64,000 nucleotides of DNA from JBBKWX01 sp037969175 (GTDB lineage: Bacteria > Bacteroidota > Bacteroidia > AKYH767-A > JBBKVM01): NCBI GenBank assembly GCA_037969175.1, contig JBBKWX010000105.1, forward strand, positions 1-64,000, in the 5' to 3' direction. The translations under genes and the position numbers were made by a program. The notes beneath the pieces were generated by a model. That model did no database searches. It saw only the letters and a list, made by a program, of their open reading frames with translations, and was not told the origin of the DNA. This document shows, piece by piece, positions 1-8,620 of the stretch (positions are counted from its first letter, which is position 1; each line of letters opens with the position of its first letter).

Positions 1-15
1 ATTGCCGCCTGCCAT
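1..15 (-). CDS. gldM: GldM, first five codons only (gene runs off the window)
   Basis: Reading leftward from the ATG at 13-15 gives Met-Ala-Gly-Gly-Asn, which matches the typical start of GldM/PorM, the periplasm-spanning partner of GldL in the T9SS motor. It follows gldL by 47 bp on the same strand, the expected gldK-gldL-gldM order. Only five residues are visible, so the call rests mainly on position and on the MAGG start. Confidence 0.7.
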
Positions 16-62
16 ATCGTAATATTCCGGTTAGAGGTTAGTTAATAAAATTGCTATACAAA

Positions 63-872
63 TCAGCTTTTGTTGATGTTCATGGCAGACAACATGTTAC
101 CATAAACTGTATTGAGAGCTGACAGGTTCTTGGCCAGAGCATTTACCTCTTCTTTATATCTACGTGTATCTTCTACAGAATCATTTAGATTTGACATTAG
201 ACCATTGATACCTTCATAAAACTTAGCAGTTTCTTTCAGGTGAGTATTGGAATCCTGTAACTGTAGTTCGTATACTGCATTTAATGCAGCAAGATTCTTG
301 CTGGCAGATTGAACTTGGTCGGTATAGATCTTCATATCATCTGAAGAAGTGCTAAGCTCACTCATAGCATTTGCTGCTTTGGTATAGCTATTACTCAAAT
401 CCTTAATCGAATTTGTAGCGCCTTCTACTCCTTTGATATAATCGTTTGTTGCAACACCTGCATCTGAAAGATCAGCAAGTTTGTTGGTGCTTTCGCTCAT
501 GCGATTTAATCCGGTACCTAAACTTTCTAACAATTCAGGACCGATTTTAGCTTCAGTGAGCAATTTATCCAATTCTTGAGCAACTCCATCCGTTACTTTT
601 TTCTTTTCTTTTTTTCCTTTGGTGTCATCATGCATTCCGGCCAATTCAGGATATACCAATGACCAATCCAGGTCTTCATGTGGTGGTTCAAATGCTGAGA
701 AAAAGAAGATGACAGCTTCTACTAAAAGTCCTATAGTAAGCATCAGTCCGGCACCTTCCCAATGTTGGATCTTAAAAAGCGCTCCTACGATTACAAGTGA
801 TGCACCCCATCCATAGAGCTTGGCCATGAAATTTTTAAAGCCTTTTCCCTGTACTATTTTACCGATTCCCAT
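63..872 (-). CDS. gldL: GldL, T9SS/gliding motor inner-membrane protein
   Basis: GldL (PorL) is the cytoplasmic-membrane subunit that with GldM forms the proton-driven motor powering type IX secretion and gliding. The 269-residue product has two hydrophobic helices in its first 60 residues. Between and after them lie the family-typical stretch KIQHWEGAGLML and the acidic sequence FEPPHEDLDWSLVYPEL. The rest is a Ser/Asn/Leu-rich helical cytoplasmic region with coiled-coil character (about residues 90-265), again typical. It lies 60 bp downstream of gldK and directly upstream of gldM, so it should be co-transcribed with them. Family assignment is secure. The motor role is known from Flavobacterium and Porphyromonas, not visible here. 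Confidence 0.96.
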   Translation of the reverse strand: MGIGKIVQGKGFKNFMAKLYGWGASLVIVGALFKIQHWEGAGLMLTIGLLVEAVIFFFSAFEPPHEDLDWSLVYPELAGMHDDTKGKKEKKKVTDGVAQELDKLLTEAKIGPELLESLGTGLNRMSESTNKLADLSDAGVATNDYIKGVEGATNSIKDLSNSYTKAANAMSELSTSSDDMKIYTDQVQSASKNLAALNAVYELQLQDSNTHLKETAKFYEGINGLMSNLNDSVEDTRRYKEEVNALAKNLSALNTVYGNMLSAMNINKS

Positions 873-932
873 ATTTTCTGAATTGTTTGTTTGATGTGAT
901 GAAAAAAATTGAGTGTTGGGTTATTATTAATC

Positions 933-2195
933 TTAGTTATCTGCCTTATCTCTTCCCAGATACTCCATAACAGTACGGAATCCGATATAACATTTGGCTG
1001 TGTCTTGATATTCATATGAACGAGTACCTGTTTGAAGGTAATATCCAATATCTTTCCATGAACCACCACGGGTTACTTTTCTCTTCATCGCCGGCGGATC
1101 GACATCCTTTGCGTCGTAAGTGTAATCCGGATTCAAATCATGAATCATACTATATGCAGATTCATCGTATGCATTACTTGTCCATTCTGCAACGTTACCT
1201 GACATACAATATAAACCATAATCATTTGGCCAATAAGCAGTAGCTTTTACAGTGTAAAATCCACCATCGCCCATATAATCTCCACGCATTGGCTTAAAGT
1301 TTCCTAAGAAACATCCTCTGCTATTACGAATATATGGTCCGCCCCATGGGTAAGGAGAAAGTTCCATACCTCCACGAGAAGCATATTCCCATTCCGATTC
1401 AGTAGGTAATCTGAAATCCTGAACATAGGCTTGACCCATGTCTATCAAATAACTATTTAAATAATTACTTCTCCAGATACAAAATGCACGTGCTTGTTTC
1501 CAATTAACTCCAACCACCGGGTACTCATCATAAGCCGGGTGCCAGAAATACATCTGAGTCATTGGGTCATTGAATGAATAAGAATAATCATGTATCCAGG
1601 CTAAAGTATCAGGATAAACATTAATGATATCTTTCTTAATGAAAACCGAACGATCTCTCATCCCTTGTTCACGATTTGAACGTTGAGCCGCTTCACGAAG
1701 ATCAACCCAATAGTATTCAAAATTCATCTTGCGGGTGTCTATCTCCTTACGGCGATAAAATCTTTCGCTTTCAGGCAAGAAAAGTTCAGCCAAAGGTTCG
1801 AGGTTTTCCTCATCATCCCATTTGATCTTCTTTTTCCAATTGATTCTTTCTCCGTATTCTCCCTCTTCGATCAGATGGTCACCACCAATCAGCCTGTGAG
1901 CCAATGAATCACGAACCCAATAAACAAATTGTCTGTATTCATTATTTGTTATTTCAGTGTTATCCATATACATGGCATGAACTGAAACAGATTTTGATTG
2001 ACTTACAATGGCATAAGGCACATCTTGGTCACTCGGCCCCATCATGTAGTGGCCTGATGGAATAAATACCATACCATAAGGATCAGCCTGGAACCATTTT
2101 TCACGGTTTTGAACACCGATCAACTGTCCACGGTCACCTTTACCACAGCTTGATAACATCAAAGCTGCTAGGCCAAAGAACAATAGTCTTTTCAT
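933..2195 (-). CDS. gldK: GldK, T9SS ring lipoprotein (FGE-sulfatase fold)
   Basis: GldK (PorK) is an outer-membrane lipoprotein that with GldN makes the large periplasmic ring of the T9SS. The product has a lipoprotein signal (MKRLLFFGLAALMLSSC, lipid-anchored Cys at 17). A formylglycine-generating-enzyme/sulfatase-modifying-factor domain follows, with motifs such as FIPSGHYMMG near the N-terminus, RLPTESEWEYASRGG, GNVAEWTSNA and a terminal RGGSWKD...GFR. The frame is open to 2246, but the start at 2195 is preferred: it gives the signal peptide and is preceded by an AAAGGAG ribosome-binding site. The gene follows porP and precedes gldL, matching the porPKLMN order of Porphyromonas. The fold is structural here, not enzymatic, in known homologues. 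Confidence 0.95.
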   Translation of the reverse strand: MKRLLFFGLAALMLSSCGKGDRGQLIGVQNREKWFQADPYGMVFIPSGHYMMGPSDQDVPYAIVSQSKSVSVHAMYMDNTEITNNEYRQFVYWVRDSLAHRLIGGDHLIEEGEYGERINWKKKIKWDDEENLEPLAELFLPESERFYRRKEIDTRKMNFEYYWVDLREAAQRSNREQGMRDRSVFIKKDIINVYPDTLAWIHDYSYSFNDPMTQMYFWHPAYDEYPVVGVNWKQARAFCIWRSNYLNSYLIDMGQAYVQDFRLPTESEWEYASRGGMELSPYPWGGPYIRNSRGCFLGNFKPMRGDYMGDGGFYTVKATAYWPNDYGLYCMSGNVAEWTSNAYDESAYSMIHDLNPDYTYDAKDVDPPAMKRKVTRGGSWKDIGYYLQTGTRSYEYQDTAKCYIGFRTVMEYLGRDKADN

Positions 2196-2200
2196 ATATA

Positions 2201-2207
2201 CTCCTTT
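2201..2207 (-). promoter_or_regulatory. Shine-Dalgarno site of gldK
   Basis: On the minus strand AAAGGAG lies 5 nt before the ATG at 2195. It decides the start: the upstream in-frame extension to 2246 has no such site and would hide the lipoprotein signal. Clear SD sequences are uncommon in Bacteroidota. Confidence 0.75.
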
Positions 2208-2360
2208 ATTAATAAAAAAGGACGGAGTGATGCTGGTCTTTTGCATTCTCTTTATTTACAATGATCTCGCTTACTCAGATGAGTAAATGGTTATTTTTAA
2301 ATGGAGTCTTTAACGCTACTCCCGCTAATTAGTTACAGTATTTATTTCCTGAATGTTTTT

Positions 2361-3278
2361 TTAGAGGAACCTCACGTTTCTATTCATGTAGAATGACTTC
2401 GTACTCTTAACATTAAAGCAATAGCCCAGCAATATTTCATGAGTTCCATTACTAAAGCCATTCAAGGACGAAGTTGTAATATCGTATGAATATCCCAATT
2501 TAAGATCATTGGTGATATTCATTCCAACCATTGCAACAATGGCATCTTCCAACCTATAGGAAACGCCACCCCAAAAACGATTATTGTATGCCAATAGCAT
2601 ATTAGCATCAATTTGAGTTGATGCTTCATCAGATTTTACAAATACAGATGGTTTCAAGGCTAATGAAGGTGTTAAATCAAAAGTATAGCCGATCATTCCA
2701 TAATAATGTCTCGCAAGGCTGGTTTTTATCTGACCATAGTCGATATCGCCCTCTGTTAGGTGACTGGATGATGCACCTATATAAAATTTTTCTGTGTTAA
2801 AATAAATACCTGCACCGAAATCTGGAACTGTAGCACTAACACCTCCCAAAGGGATATTAGGATCATTCGGATCATTGTAAATAAAATTACCACTTAATGA
2901 TTTCTGTTGAATACCACCTTCGACACCTATCCCCAGGTTTCCGCTTCCAAGTTTAGCTCTATAAGCATAAGCTAGCTTCACCCCAAAAGTCTCATCAAAG
3001 CCGATTTTGTCAGTGACCAAAGTCAAGCCTATTCCACTATTGATCGCCCTGATAGGTGCATCAAGTGTGAATAATCCTGTTTTGGGGGCTCCATCAAAAT
3101 TAACCCACTGGTTTCTATAAGCAACAGTAGCGCATATAGCGTCATTACTACCTGCAAAAGCCGGGTTAACAGGAAGCTTAAGGAACATGTTCTGGCTAAA
3201 CTGAGGATCTTGCTGAGCATTTGCAGCAAATCCAAGAGTTATTATACAAACCAGGGTAGAGATCTTTCTCGTCCACAT
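2361..3278 (-). CDS. porP: PorP/SprF family T9SS outer-membrane protein
   Basis: This is a type IX secretion membrane protein of the PorP/SprF family, an outer-membrane beta-barrel linked to the T9SS periplasmic ring and surface filaments. The 305-residue product begins with a Sec signal (MWTRKISTLVCIITLGFAANA) followed by the family hallmark QQDPQFSQNMF and then NPAFAGSNDAI. Alternating beta strands (GIGLTLVTDKIG, LGYSYDITTSSL) run to the end. The frame extends upstream to 3458, but the extra 60 residues are unlike any signal or domain, so the ATG at 3278 is chosen. Its place directly before gldK matches porP in Porphyromonas. SprF-like paralogues are numerous, so orthology rests on context. 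Confidence 0.9.
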   Translation of the reverse strand: MWTRKISTLVCIITLGFAANAQQDPQFSQNMFLKLPVNPAFAGSNDAICATVAYRNQWVNFDGAPKTGLFTLDAPIRAINSGIGLTLVTDKIGFDETFGVKLAYAYRAKLGSGNLGIGVEGGIQQKSLSGNFIYNDPNDPNIPLGGVSATVPDFGAGIYFNTEKFYIGASSSHLTEGDIDYGQIKTSLARHYYGMIGYTFDLTPSLALKPSVFVKSDEASTQIDANMLLAYNNRFWGGVSYRLEDAIVAMVGMNITNDLKLGYSYDITTSSLNGFSNGTHEILLGYCFNVKSTKSFYMNRNVRFL

Positions 3279-3302
3279 ATAAAAGGAATCTAGGTTAGGT
3301 AA

Positions 3303-3340
3303 GCGGGGACTCAACCCGCAAAAACAGTTATTGAGCGGGT
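3303..3340 (-). repeat. Alternative GC-rich hairpins in the porP leader
   Basis: Three complementary GC blocks sit in an otherwise AT-rich 198-bp gap upstream of porP: GCGGG at 3303-3307, CCCGC at 3315-3319 and GCGGG at 3335-3339. The middle block can pair with either neighbour, giving two mutually exclusive stems 25-60 nt before the porP start. No T-run follows on the minus strand, so it is not a classical terminator. Function unknown. Confidence 0.45.
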
Positions 3341-3476
3341 AAAGTAAGTAAAAAAAAAGATGAAATACAAAACCATAAATTATAATAGAAATTAATACAT
3401 ATTCTGATTCCCAATCAAATAAAAATAAACCGGTAAATTCAAAGTAATTTTTATTCAATAAAGGGATAAAAAAACG

Positions 3477-4646
3477 TCAGGAAAGCTTGTGAAATGCTTG
3501 CCACCATCTTTCAGGAATCTCCTCGTCACAAGCAGTTACATAATCATGATAGCTGCATGGAACCAAATGATGCCTTTTATACTTACTGTTATTATCATGG
3601 TAAGGTACTTCCATCCACCATCTATCCGTCTTCTTACTTTTATAAAATATTAACTCGTGACCGGAATTACGAATGTTAACTGTATACCTTATAAAATTAG
3701 ATTTGCTTTTTAAAGGCAGATCATTTTTTCTATTAAATACACCTTCCAGAAAATACCAGATCATTTGAGCTACCAGAGCAGAGCTTTGTCCATAACGATC
3801 TATAGTTGGATTCAATTCATAAAATCCAACACAAGACAACTTATCACTCAAACCTGCATATCTCATTATCTGGCATACTTCCTCACCATAAAATCCATTT
3901 GGTGAAACATGTTTATTTCCCGGGGCATCCGAATGCCTAACTGATCCCAGATCAAAAGTCAACATATCAGCATTTCTGATAATTGGCTCTGTTTCATCAA
4001 TAGAAGCCCTTACCTGCCCTACTCTGTATGTATCAAAATATAGCCTATCCATAAATGCAGTTGCTTCTGCACCTACATAATAACTTTGGTATCCAATATT
4101 GCTGTAATTGAACAAAAAGCTTGGTTGATGAAGGATTATTTTTCCCAAATAACTATCCGAACTTATTTCTTCTTCAATATTCCCTAAATCGAATTTAGAG
4201 TCAATACTTACAATATTTACAGTTTGTTCCAGATTCTTATACGCTGTATACTGGGCATAAGTCAAATCCTGACTACCTCCTAAGATCAAAGGAATAATAT
4301 CTTTCTTAATTAAAGTGGCAATAATTTCGGAAAGCGCAACATAAGTGTCATTTAATGACTCACCCGGTTTCAAATTACCAAGGAAAGCAGTTTCAATTTT
4401 GAACCCGCCTTGCTTGAGTTGAAATAATTGCTTCATTACCTCCAATGGAGCTTCCGAACAACCAAAATTTCCTTTGGAACCCCTTTCCTCAGGTGCACCT
4501 AAGATCGCCACTTTTACTCCTTCCAGATCTGGAAAAGCAAACTGGGTATGAATACGGAATACACGGCCCAGATAAAATGGATCTTCATCCGGCATCACAT
4601 CTTCCCATCCGGCAGGCATAGGCTCAAAATAATCCTGTAATTCCAT
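3477..4646 (-). CDS. Arginase/formimidoylglutamase-fold protein with degenerate metal site
   Basis: The 389-residue protein has the ureohydrolase (arginase, agmatinase, formimidoylglutamase) fold. It starts at about residue 45 with VAILGAPEERGSKGN and continues with IIPLILGGSQD (113-127), VNIVSIDSKFDLG (143-155) and ADMLTFDLGSVRHSDAPG (226-243). Active members use GGDHS, DxHxD and SxDxD to hold two Mn ions. Here these read GGSQD, DSKFD and TFDLG, so most metal ligands are missing. It is therefore probably not a hydrolase; a structural or regulatory role is inferred. It lies 3 bp after topA and upstream of porP-gldKLM on the same strand. Related genes are commonly annotated as formimidoylglutamase in this context, a name not supported by these residues. 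Confidence 0.8.
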   Translation of the reverse strand: MELQDYFEPMPAGWEDVMPDEDPFYLGRVFRIHTQFAFPDLEGVKVAILGAPEERGSKGNFGCSEAPLEVMKQLFQLKQGGFKIETAFLGNLKPGESLNDTYVALSEIIATLIKKDIIPLILGGSQDLTYAQYTAYKNLEQTVNIVSIDSKFDLGNIEEEISSDSYLGKIILHQPSFLFNYSNIGYQSYYVGAEATAFMDRLYFDTYRVGQVRASIDETEPIIRNADMLTFDLGSVRHSDAPGNKHVSPNGFYGEEVCQIMRYAGLSDKLSCVGFYELNPTIDRYGQSSALVAQMIWYFLEGVFNRKNDLPLKSKSNFIRYTVNIRNSGHELIFYKSKKTDRWWMEVPYHDNNSKYKRHHLVPCSYHDYVTACDEEIPERWWQAFHKLS

Positions 4647-4649
4647 AAA

Positions 4650-7052
4650 TTATTTTGTCTTTTTGGCTTTGCTTGCCGGCTTTTTCTTTGTGGCTTTCTT
4701 AGTAACTTTCTTTGCCGGTTCTTTAGTATCACTTTTTGAACTCTTTTTGAACCTGCCTTTTGCAGGCTCCTGCTTGGAGGCAAGATCCAGGCAATCTTCA
4801 AGTGAAAGAGAAGCCGGATCAGTTCCTTTTGGGATCCTTACATTTTGTTTTCCAACAGCTATATAAGGACCATATCTTCCATTTTGAATGATAACATCCT
4901 CTCTTTCTTTAAATGTTTTGATGATCTTTTCTTTGTCCGCTTTTCGTTTTGCTTCAATCAATTCAGTAGAGGCTTTCAACTCAATTTCGAGAGGGTCTGT
5001 ACCCTTTGGAATTGAGAAAAACGCTCCTTTGTGTCTCACATAAGGACCAAAACGACCAAGTGCTACAACCACATCCTCGTCTTCAAATTGTCCAAGAGTC
5101 CGTGGTAACTTAAACAGCTCCAATGCATCTTCCAGAGTAATTGTTTCCAATCTCTGATCAGCTTTTAGACTTGCATATTCCGGCTTATCATCTTCTTCTC
5201 CTCCTCCAATTTGAACGATAGGTCCGAAACGGCCAATTCGGGCAATGATTCTTCTTCCATTCTTAGGATGCACTCCCAAATGACGTTCTCCTGAAGCCCT
5301 CTCCGTATTCTTCTCCGTGAATTCAACATTCTTATGAAATGGTTCATAGAATTCTCTGATCATTTCGTTCCAGACTTTTTCTCCCTGAGCTATCTCATCG
5401 AATTCTTTTTCAACTTTCGCCGTAAAGTTAAAGTCCATGATCTTAACGAAATTTTCTACTAAGAAATCATTAACAACAGTACCAATGTCAGTAGGAAATA
5501 ATTTATTTTTTTCAGCACCGGTGATTTCCGTTTTATCTTCTTTCGCCACTTTTGCATTTTCCAAAGTCAATAGAACATAGTGTCTTTCTTTTCCTTGTCT
5601 CTCTTCTTTAACTACATATCCTCTTTTCTGAATAGTAGAAATGGTTGGGGCATATGTTGACGGCCGTCCAATACCTAGTTCTTCAAGCTTTTTCACTAAT
5701 GAAGCTTCGGTATATCTTGGAGGATGATGCGTGAAACGCTGAGTAGCCGTAATATTATTCAATTTCAGTTTTTCACCAACTTCCAATGGTGGCAGCATTC
5801 CATCTTGTTTTTCATCATCTTCATCATCAGTAGACTCCAGATAAACTTTCAGAAAACCTTCAAACTTTATTACTTCTCCCTGGGCTACTAATTCATCTTT
5901 CATTCCTGAAATAGAGATCCTGGCAGTTGTTTTCTCAAGAAGAGCATCCGCCATCTGAGACGCAATAGTTCGTTTCCAAATAAGATCATAAAGTCGCTTT
6001 TCAGAAGATTCACCATCAACTGAAGTTTCATTCATATAAGTAGGTCTGATTGCTTCGTGAGCTTCCTGGGCACCTTTGCTCTTGGTTGTAAATTTTCGTT
6101 CAAGATGGTACTCTTTTCCAAAAGACCTGTTTACTTCCGTTTCAGCAAGCCTTAAAGCAGTATCAGAAAGATTCAAAGAATCTGTCCTCATATAAGTGAT
6201 CTTTCCACTTTCATAAAGCTTTTGCGCTATGACCATGGTTTGCGAAACCGAAAAACCTAGCTTTCTACTGGCTTCCTGTTGAAGCGTTGATGTTGTAAAC
6301 GGTGCTGCCGGACTCTTCTTTGCCGGCTTGGTCTCCAGGTCATTTATGGTGAAAATGGCTCCATTACACGCATCCAGAAACGCCTGTGCTTCCGGCTCTG
6401 TATCAAATCTTTTAGGCAATTCCGCTTTCAGAATCGCTTTCATTCCTTGTTTATCGATATCGAATAATGCAACAACCCTGAATGCCGACTTAGCTTCATG
6501 TGCATCAACTTCCCTTTCTCTTTCAACAATCAATCGCACTGAAACAGATTGTACTCTTCCTGCTGATAAGGAAGGTTTGATCTTCTTCCATAGTATGGGA
6601 GATAACTCAAAACCAACCAATCTGTCAAGTATCCTTCTGGCCTGCTGTGCATCAACTAAATGCTTATCAATTGTCCTTGGATTCTGAATGGAATTCAGAA
6701 TTGCCTCTTTTGTAATTTCATGAAACACAATACGTTTTGTGGAACTTTCTTTTAGTTTCAATGTCTCAAACAAATGCCAGGATATAGCTTCACCTTCCCG
6801 GTCCTCATCCGTTGCCAACCATACCGTTTCTGCTGCTTTAGCTAGTTTCATCAATTCTGAGATGACCGCTTTCTTGTCTTGGCTAACCTCGTAAGTCGGG
6901 GCAAAACCATTCTCAACGTCAATGGCTTTATCACTTTTCATAAGATCACGTACATGTCCGTAACTGGATTTGACCACAAAGTCTTTACCCAGAAACCCTT
7001 CAATTGTCTTGGCTTTTGCCGGTGACTCAACTATTAGGAGGTTCTTTGTCAT
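4650..7052 (-). CDS. topA: DNA topoisomerase I
   Basis: This is type IA topoisomerase, which relaxes negative supercoils by single-strand passage. The 800-residue protein has an N-terminal Toprim domain (NLLIVESPAKAKTIEGFLG at 4-22; acidic ATDEDREGEA at 80-89). The active-site tyrosine is in ITYMRTDS (Tyr287), and the GRPSTYAPTI motif of the core follows. The C-terminal part carries GRFGP/GRYGP repeats of the Toprim-C-repeat type instead of four-Cys zinc ribbons. It ends in a Lys/Ala-rich basic tail (about 770-800), probably for DNA binding. It is the first gene of a minus-strand run leading into the T9SS genes and is divergent from miaB. Confidence 0.97.
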   Translation of the reverse strand: MTKNLLIVESPAKAKTIEGFLGKDFVVKSSYGHVRDLMKSDKAIDVENGFAPTYEVSQDKKAVISELMKLAKAAETVWLATDEDREGEAISWHLFETLKLKESSTKRIVFHEITKEAILNSIQNPRTIDKHLVDAQQARRILDRLVGFELSPILWKKIKPSLSAGRVQSVSVRLIVEREREVDAHEAKSAFRVVALFDIDKQGMKAILKAELPKRFDTEPEAQAFLDACNGAIFTINDLETKPAKKSPAAPFTTSTLQQEASRKLGFSVSQTMVIAQKLYESGKITYMRTDSLNLSDTALRLAETEVNRSFGKEYHLERKFTTKSKGAQEAHEAIRPTYMNETSVDGESSEKRLYDLIWKRTIASQMADALLEKTTARISISGMKDELVAQGEVIKFEGFLKVYLESTDDEDDEKQDGMLPPLEVGEKLKLNNITATQRFTHHPPRYTEASLVKKLEELGIGRPSTYAPTISTIQKRGYVVKEERQGKERHYVLLTLENAKVAKEDKTEITGAEKNKLFPTDIGTVVNDFLVENFVKIMDFNFTAKVEKEFDEIAQGEKVWNEMIREFYEPFHKNVEFTEKNTERASGERHLGVHPKNGRRIIARIGRFGPIVQIGGGEEDDKPEYASLKADQRLETITLEDALELFKLPRTLGQFEDEDVVVALGRFGPYVRHKGAFFSIPKGTDPLEIELKASTELIEAKRKADKEKIIKTFKEREDVIIQNGRYGPYIAVGKQNVRIPKGTDPASLSLEDCLDLASKQEPAKGRFKKSSKSDTKEPAKKVTKKATKKKPASKAKKTK

Positions 7053-7097
7053 TTATAAAGGATTGTTCCCTGAAGAAAAAATTAACCTCAGGGCGCA

Positions 7098-7125
7098 CAA
7101 AATAAACAAATTCATTTCTCACAAA
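7098..7125 (-). promoter_or_regulatory. Possible topA promoter
   Basis: On the minus strand TTTG (7122-7125) is followed after 16 nt by TTATTTTG (7098-7105), one mismatch from the Bacteroidota -7 box TAnnTTTG. It lies 46 bp before the topA ATG. Weak: one mismatch and a spacer at the short limit. Confidence 0.3.
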
Positions 7126-7153
7126 CCAATTTTTATGTGAAGGAAGATTAATA

Positions 7154-7166
7154 TGACATTTTGTCA
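7154..7166. promoter_or_regulatory. Palindromic operator candidate TGACA-N3-TGTCA (copy 1)
   Basis: TGACA-TTT-TGTCA, extended to ATGACA/TGTCAT at 7153-7167, overlaps the -33 TTTG of the miaB promoter. A factor bound here would block that promoter. The same 5-3-5 palindrome recurs at 12258-12270 upstream of groES. I found no other full copy when reading the window. The operon encodes a Fis-type sigma-54 activator, a plausible binder. Confidence 0.5.
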
Positions 7167-7188
7167 TTGGTAAAAATTCATACCTTTG
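7160..7188 (+). promoter_or_regulatory. Promoter of the miaB-secG operon
   Basis: TTTG at 7160-7163, a 17-nt spacer and TACCTTTG at 7181-7188 match the Bacteroidota consensus TTG / TAnnTTTG exactly. The ATG of miaB is 16 nt downstream, so the leader is short. Confidence 0.75.
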
Positions 7189-7204
7189 CGTCAATAATTA
7201 AAGC

Positions 7205-8611
7205 ATGCAAACAGATATTAAAGAGATTGACGAAAAACGTCAGGGTGAAGCAACCATGATGCCTTCTCCAACTGGGAATCAGGGCAGAAAGTTATACCTT
7301 GAAAGTTATGGTTGTGCAATGAATTTTTCAGATAGTGAAATCATTGCATCCATCATGATTGAGAAAGGATTTTGCACTACAGATACTGCCGAAGATGCAG
7401 ACGTTATTTTTTTAAATACATGTGCAATACGTGATAATGCCGAATTAAGGATCTGGGCAAGGCTTAAAGATTTCAGACAAAAAAAGAAAGCAAATCCATC
7501 TTTGATCGTCGGAGTTTTGGGCTGTATGGCCGAGAGGCTAAAGTCCAAATTGCTTGAAGAAGAACAGCTGGTTGATCTGGTTGTTGGTCCGGATGCATAT
7601 AGAGATCTTCCGAATCTCTTAGAACAAGTAGATGGTGGCCAGAAAGCTGTGAATGTATTATTGAGCAGAGAAGAAACTTATGCAGGAATTAGTCCTGTAA
7701 GGTTGGGAAGTAATGGAATAAGTGCATTTATCTCAATCACAAGAGGATGTAATAATATGTGCTCATTTTGTGTAGTGCCTTTTACCAGAGGACGCGAAAG
7801 AAGTAGAGATTCTCAGAGTATCGTGTTAGAAGCAGTTGATCTTTTTGAAAGAGGTTATAAAGAAGTGACCTTATTAGGTCAAAATGTAGATTCTTATTGC
7901 TTTGAAAGCGATGACGGGAATACCAAAGTAAATTTTGCATCATTATTAAAAATGGTTGCAGATGTGAGTCCTGATCTAAGGGTCCGCTTTTCTACATCTC
8001 ATCCAAAAGATATTACTGATGAGGTATTACATATCATAGCTAATACTCCAAATATCTGTAACTATATACATCTTCCTGTACAATCGGGTAACAGCAGAGT
8101 TCTTGAATTGATGAACCGAACTTATACCCGGGAATGGTATCTGGAAAGAGTTGAGGCAATAAGGAGAATTATACCCGGTTGTGGTCTGTCTACCGATGTC
8201 ATTACCGGATTTTGTTCAGAAACTGAAGAAGAACATAAGGATACATTGAGCATCATGGAAATTTCCAATTTTGATTTTTCATATATGTTCAAATATTCCG
8301 AACGACCCGGAACACTTGCTGCCAGAAAATATGCTGACGATATTCCGGAAGAAATAAAAGCAAAACGTTTGGATGATATAATAGCGACTCAAAAAGGATT
8401 ATCATATATAAGTAATCAGAGGGATCTAAATAAGATACACAGAGTATTAATTGAAAGAGATTCCAAGAAATCAGCGGATCAATATTGTGGTAGAAATGAC
8501 CAAAACAAAATGGTTGTTTTTCCAAAATCAACTCATGTTCCGGGTGATTATGTTAATGTATTGGTTACCGATTGTACATCAGCTACGCTAAAAGGCGTGA
8601 TCGTGAATTAA
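7205..8611 (+). CDS. miaB: tRNA-2-methylthio-N6-dimethylallyladenosine synthase
   Basis: MiaB is a radical-SAM methylthiotransferase that adds a methylthio group to i6A37 in tRNAs reading UNN codons. The 468-residue protein shows the UPF0004 domain with three cluster cysteines (Cys37 in ESYGCAMN, Cys73 in NTCAIRDNA, Cys107 in LGCMAER). It also has the radical-SAM CxxxCxxC (Cys182, 186, 189 in GCNNMCSFCVVPFTRG) and a C-terminal TRAM domain (about 400-468). The STDVITGFCSETEEEH motif is MiaB-type rather than MtaB/RimO. It is the first gene of a five-gene unit ending with secG; a sigma-54 activator follows 9 bp later. Confidence 0.97.
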   Translation: MQTDIKEIDEKRQGEATMMPSPTGNQGRKLYLESYGCAMNFSDSEIIASIMIEKGFCTTDTAEDADVIFLNTCAIRDNAELRIWARLKDFRQKKKANPSLIVGVLGCMAERLKSKLLEEEQLVDLVVGPDAYRDLPNLLEQVDGGQKAVNVLLSREETYAGISPVRLGSNGISAFISITRGCNNMCSFCVVPFTRGRERSRDSQSIVLEAVDLFERGYKEVTLLGQNVDSYCFESDDGNTKVNFASLLKMVADVSPDLRVRFSTSHPKDITDEVLHIIANTPNICNYIHLPVQSGNSRVLELMNRTYTREWYLERVEAIRRIIPGCGLSTDVITGFCSETEEEHKDTLSIMEISNFDFSYMFKYSERPGTLAARKYADDIPEEIKAKRLDDIIATQKGLSYISNQRDLNKIHRVLIERDSKKSADQYCGRNDQNKMVVFPKSTHVPGDYVNVLVTDCTSATLKGVIVN

Positions 8612-8620
8612 TTTGAACTC

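Noticed and set aside
3303..3316. GG-N10-GC spacing on the minus strand before porP as a sigma-54 promoter
   Set aside because: The surrounding bases do not match TGGCAC or TTGC; the G and C runs belong to the hairpin blocks.
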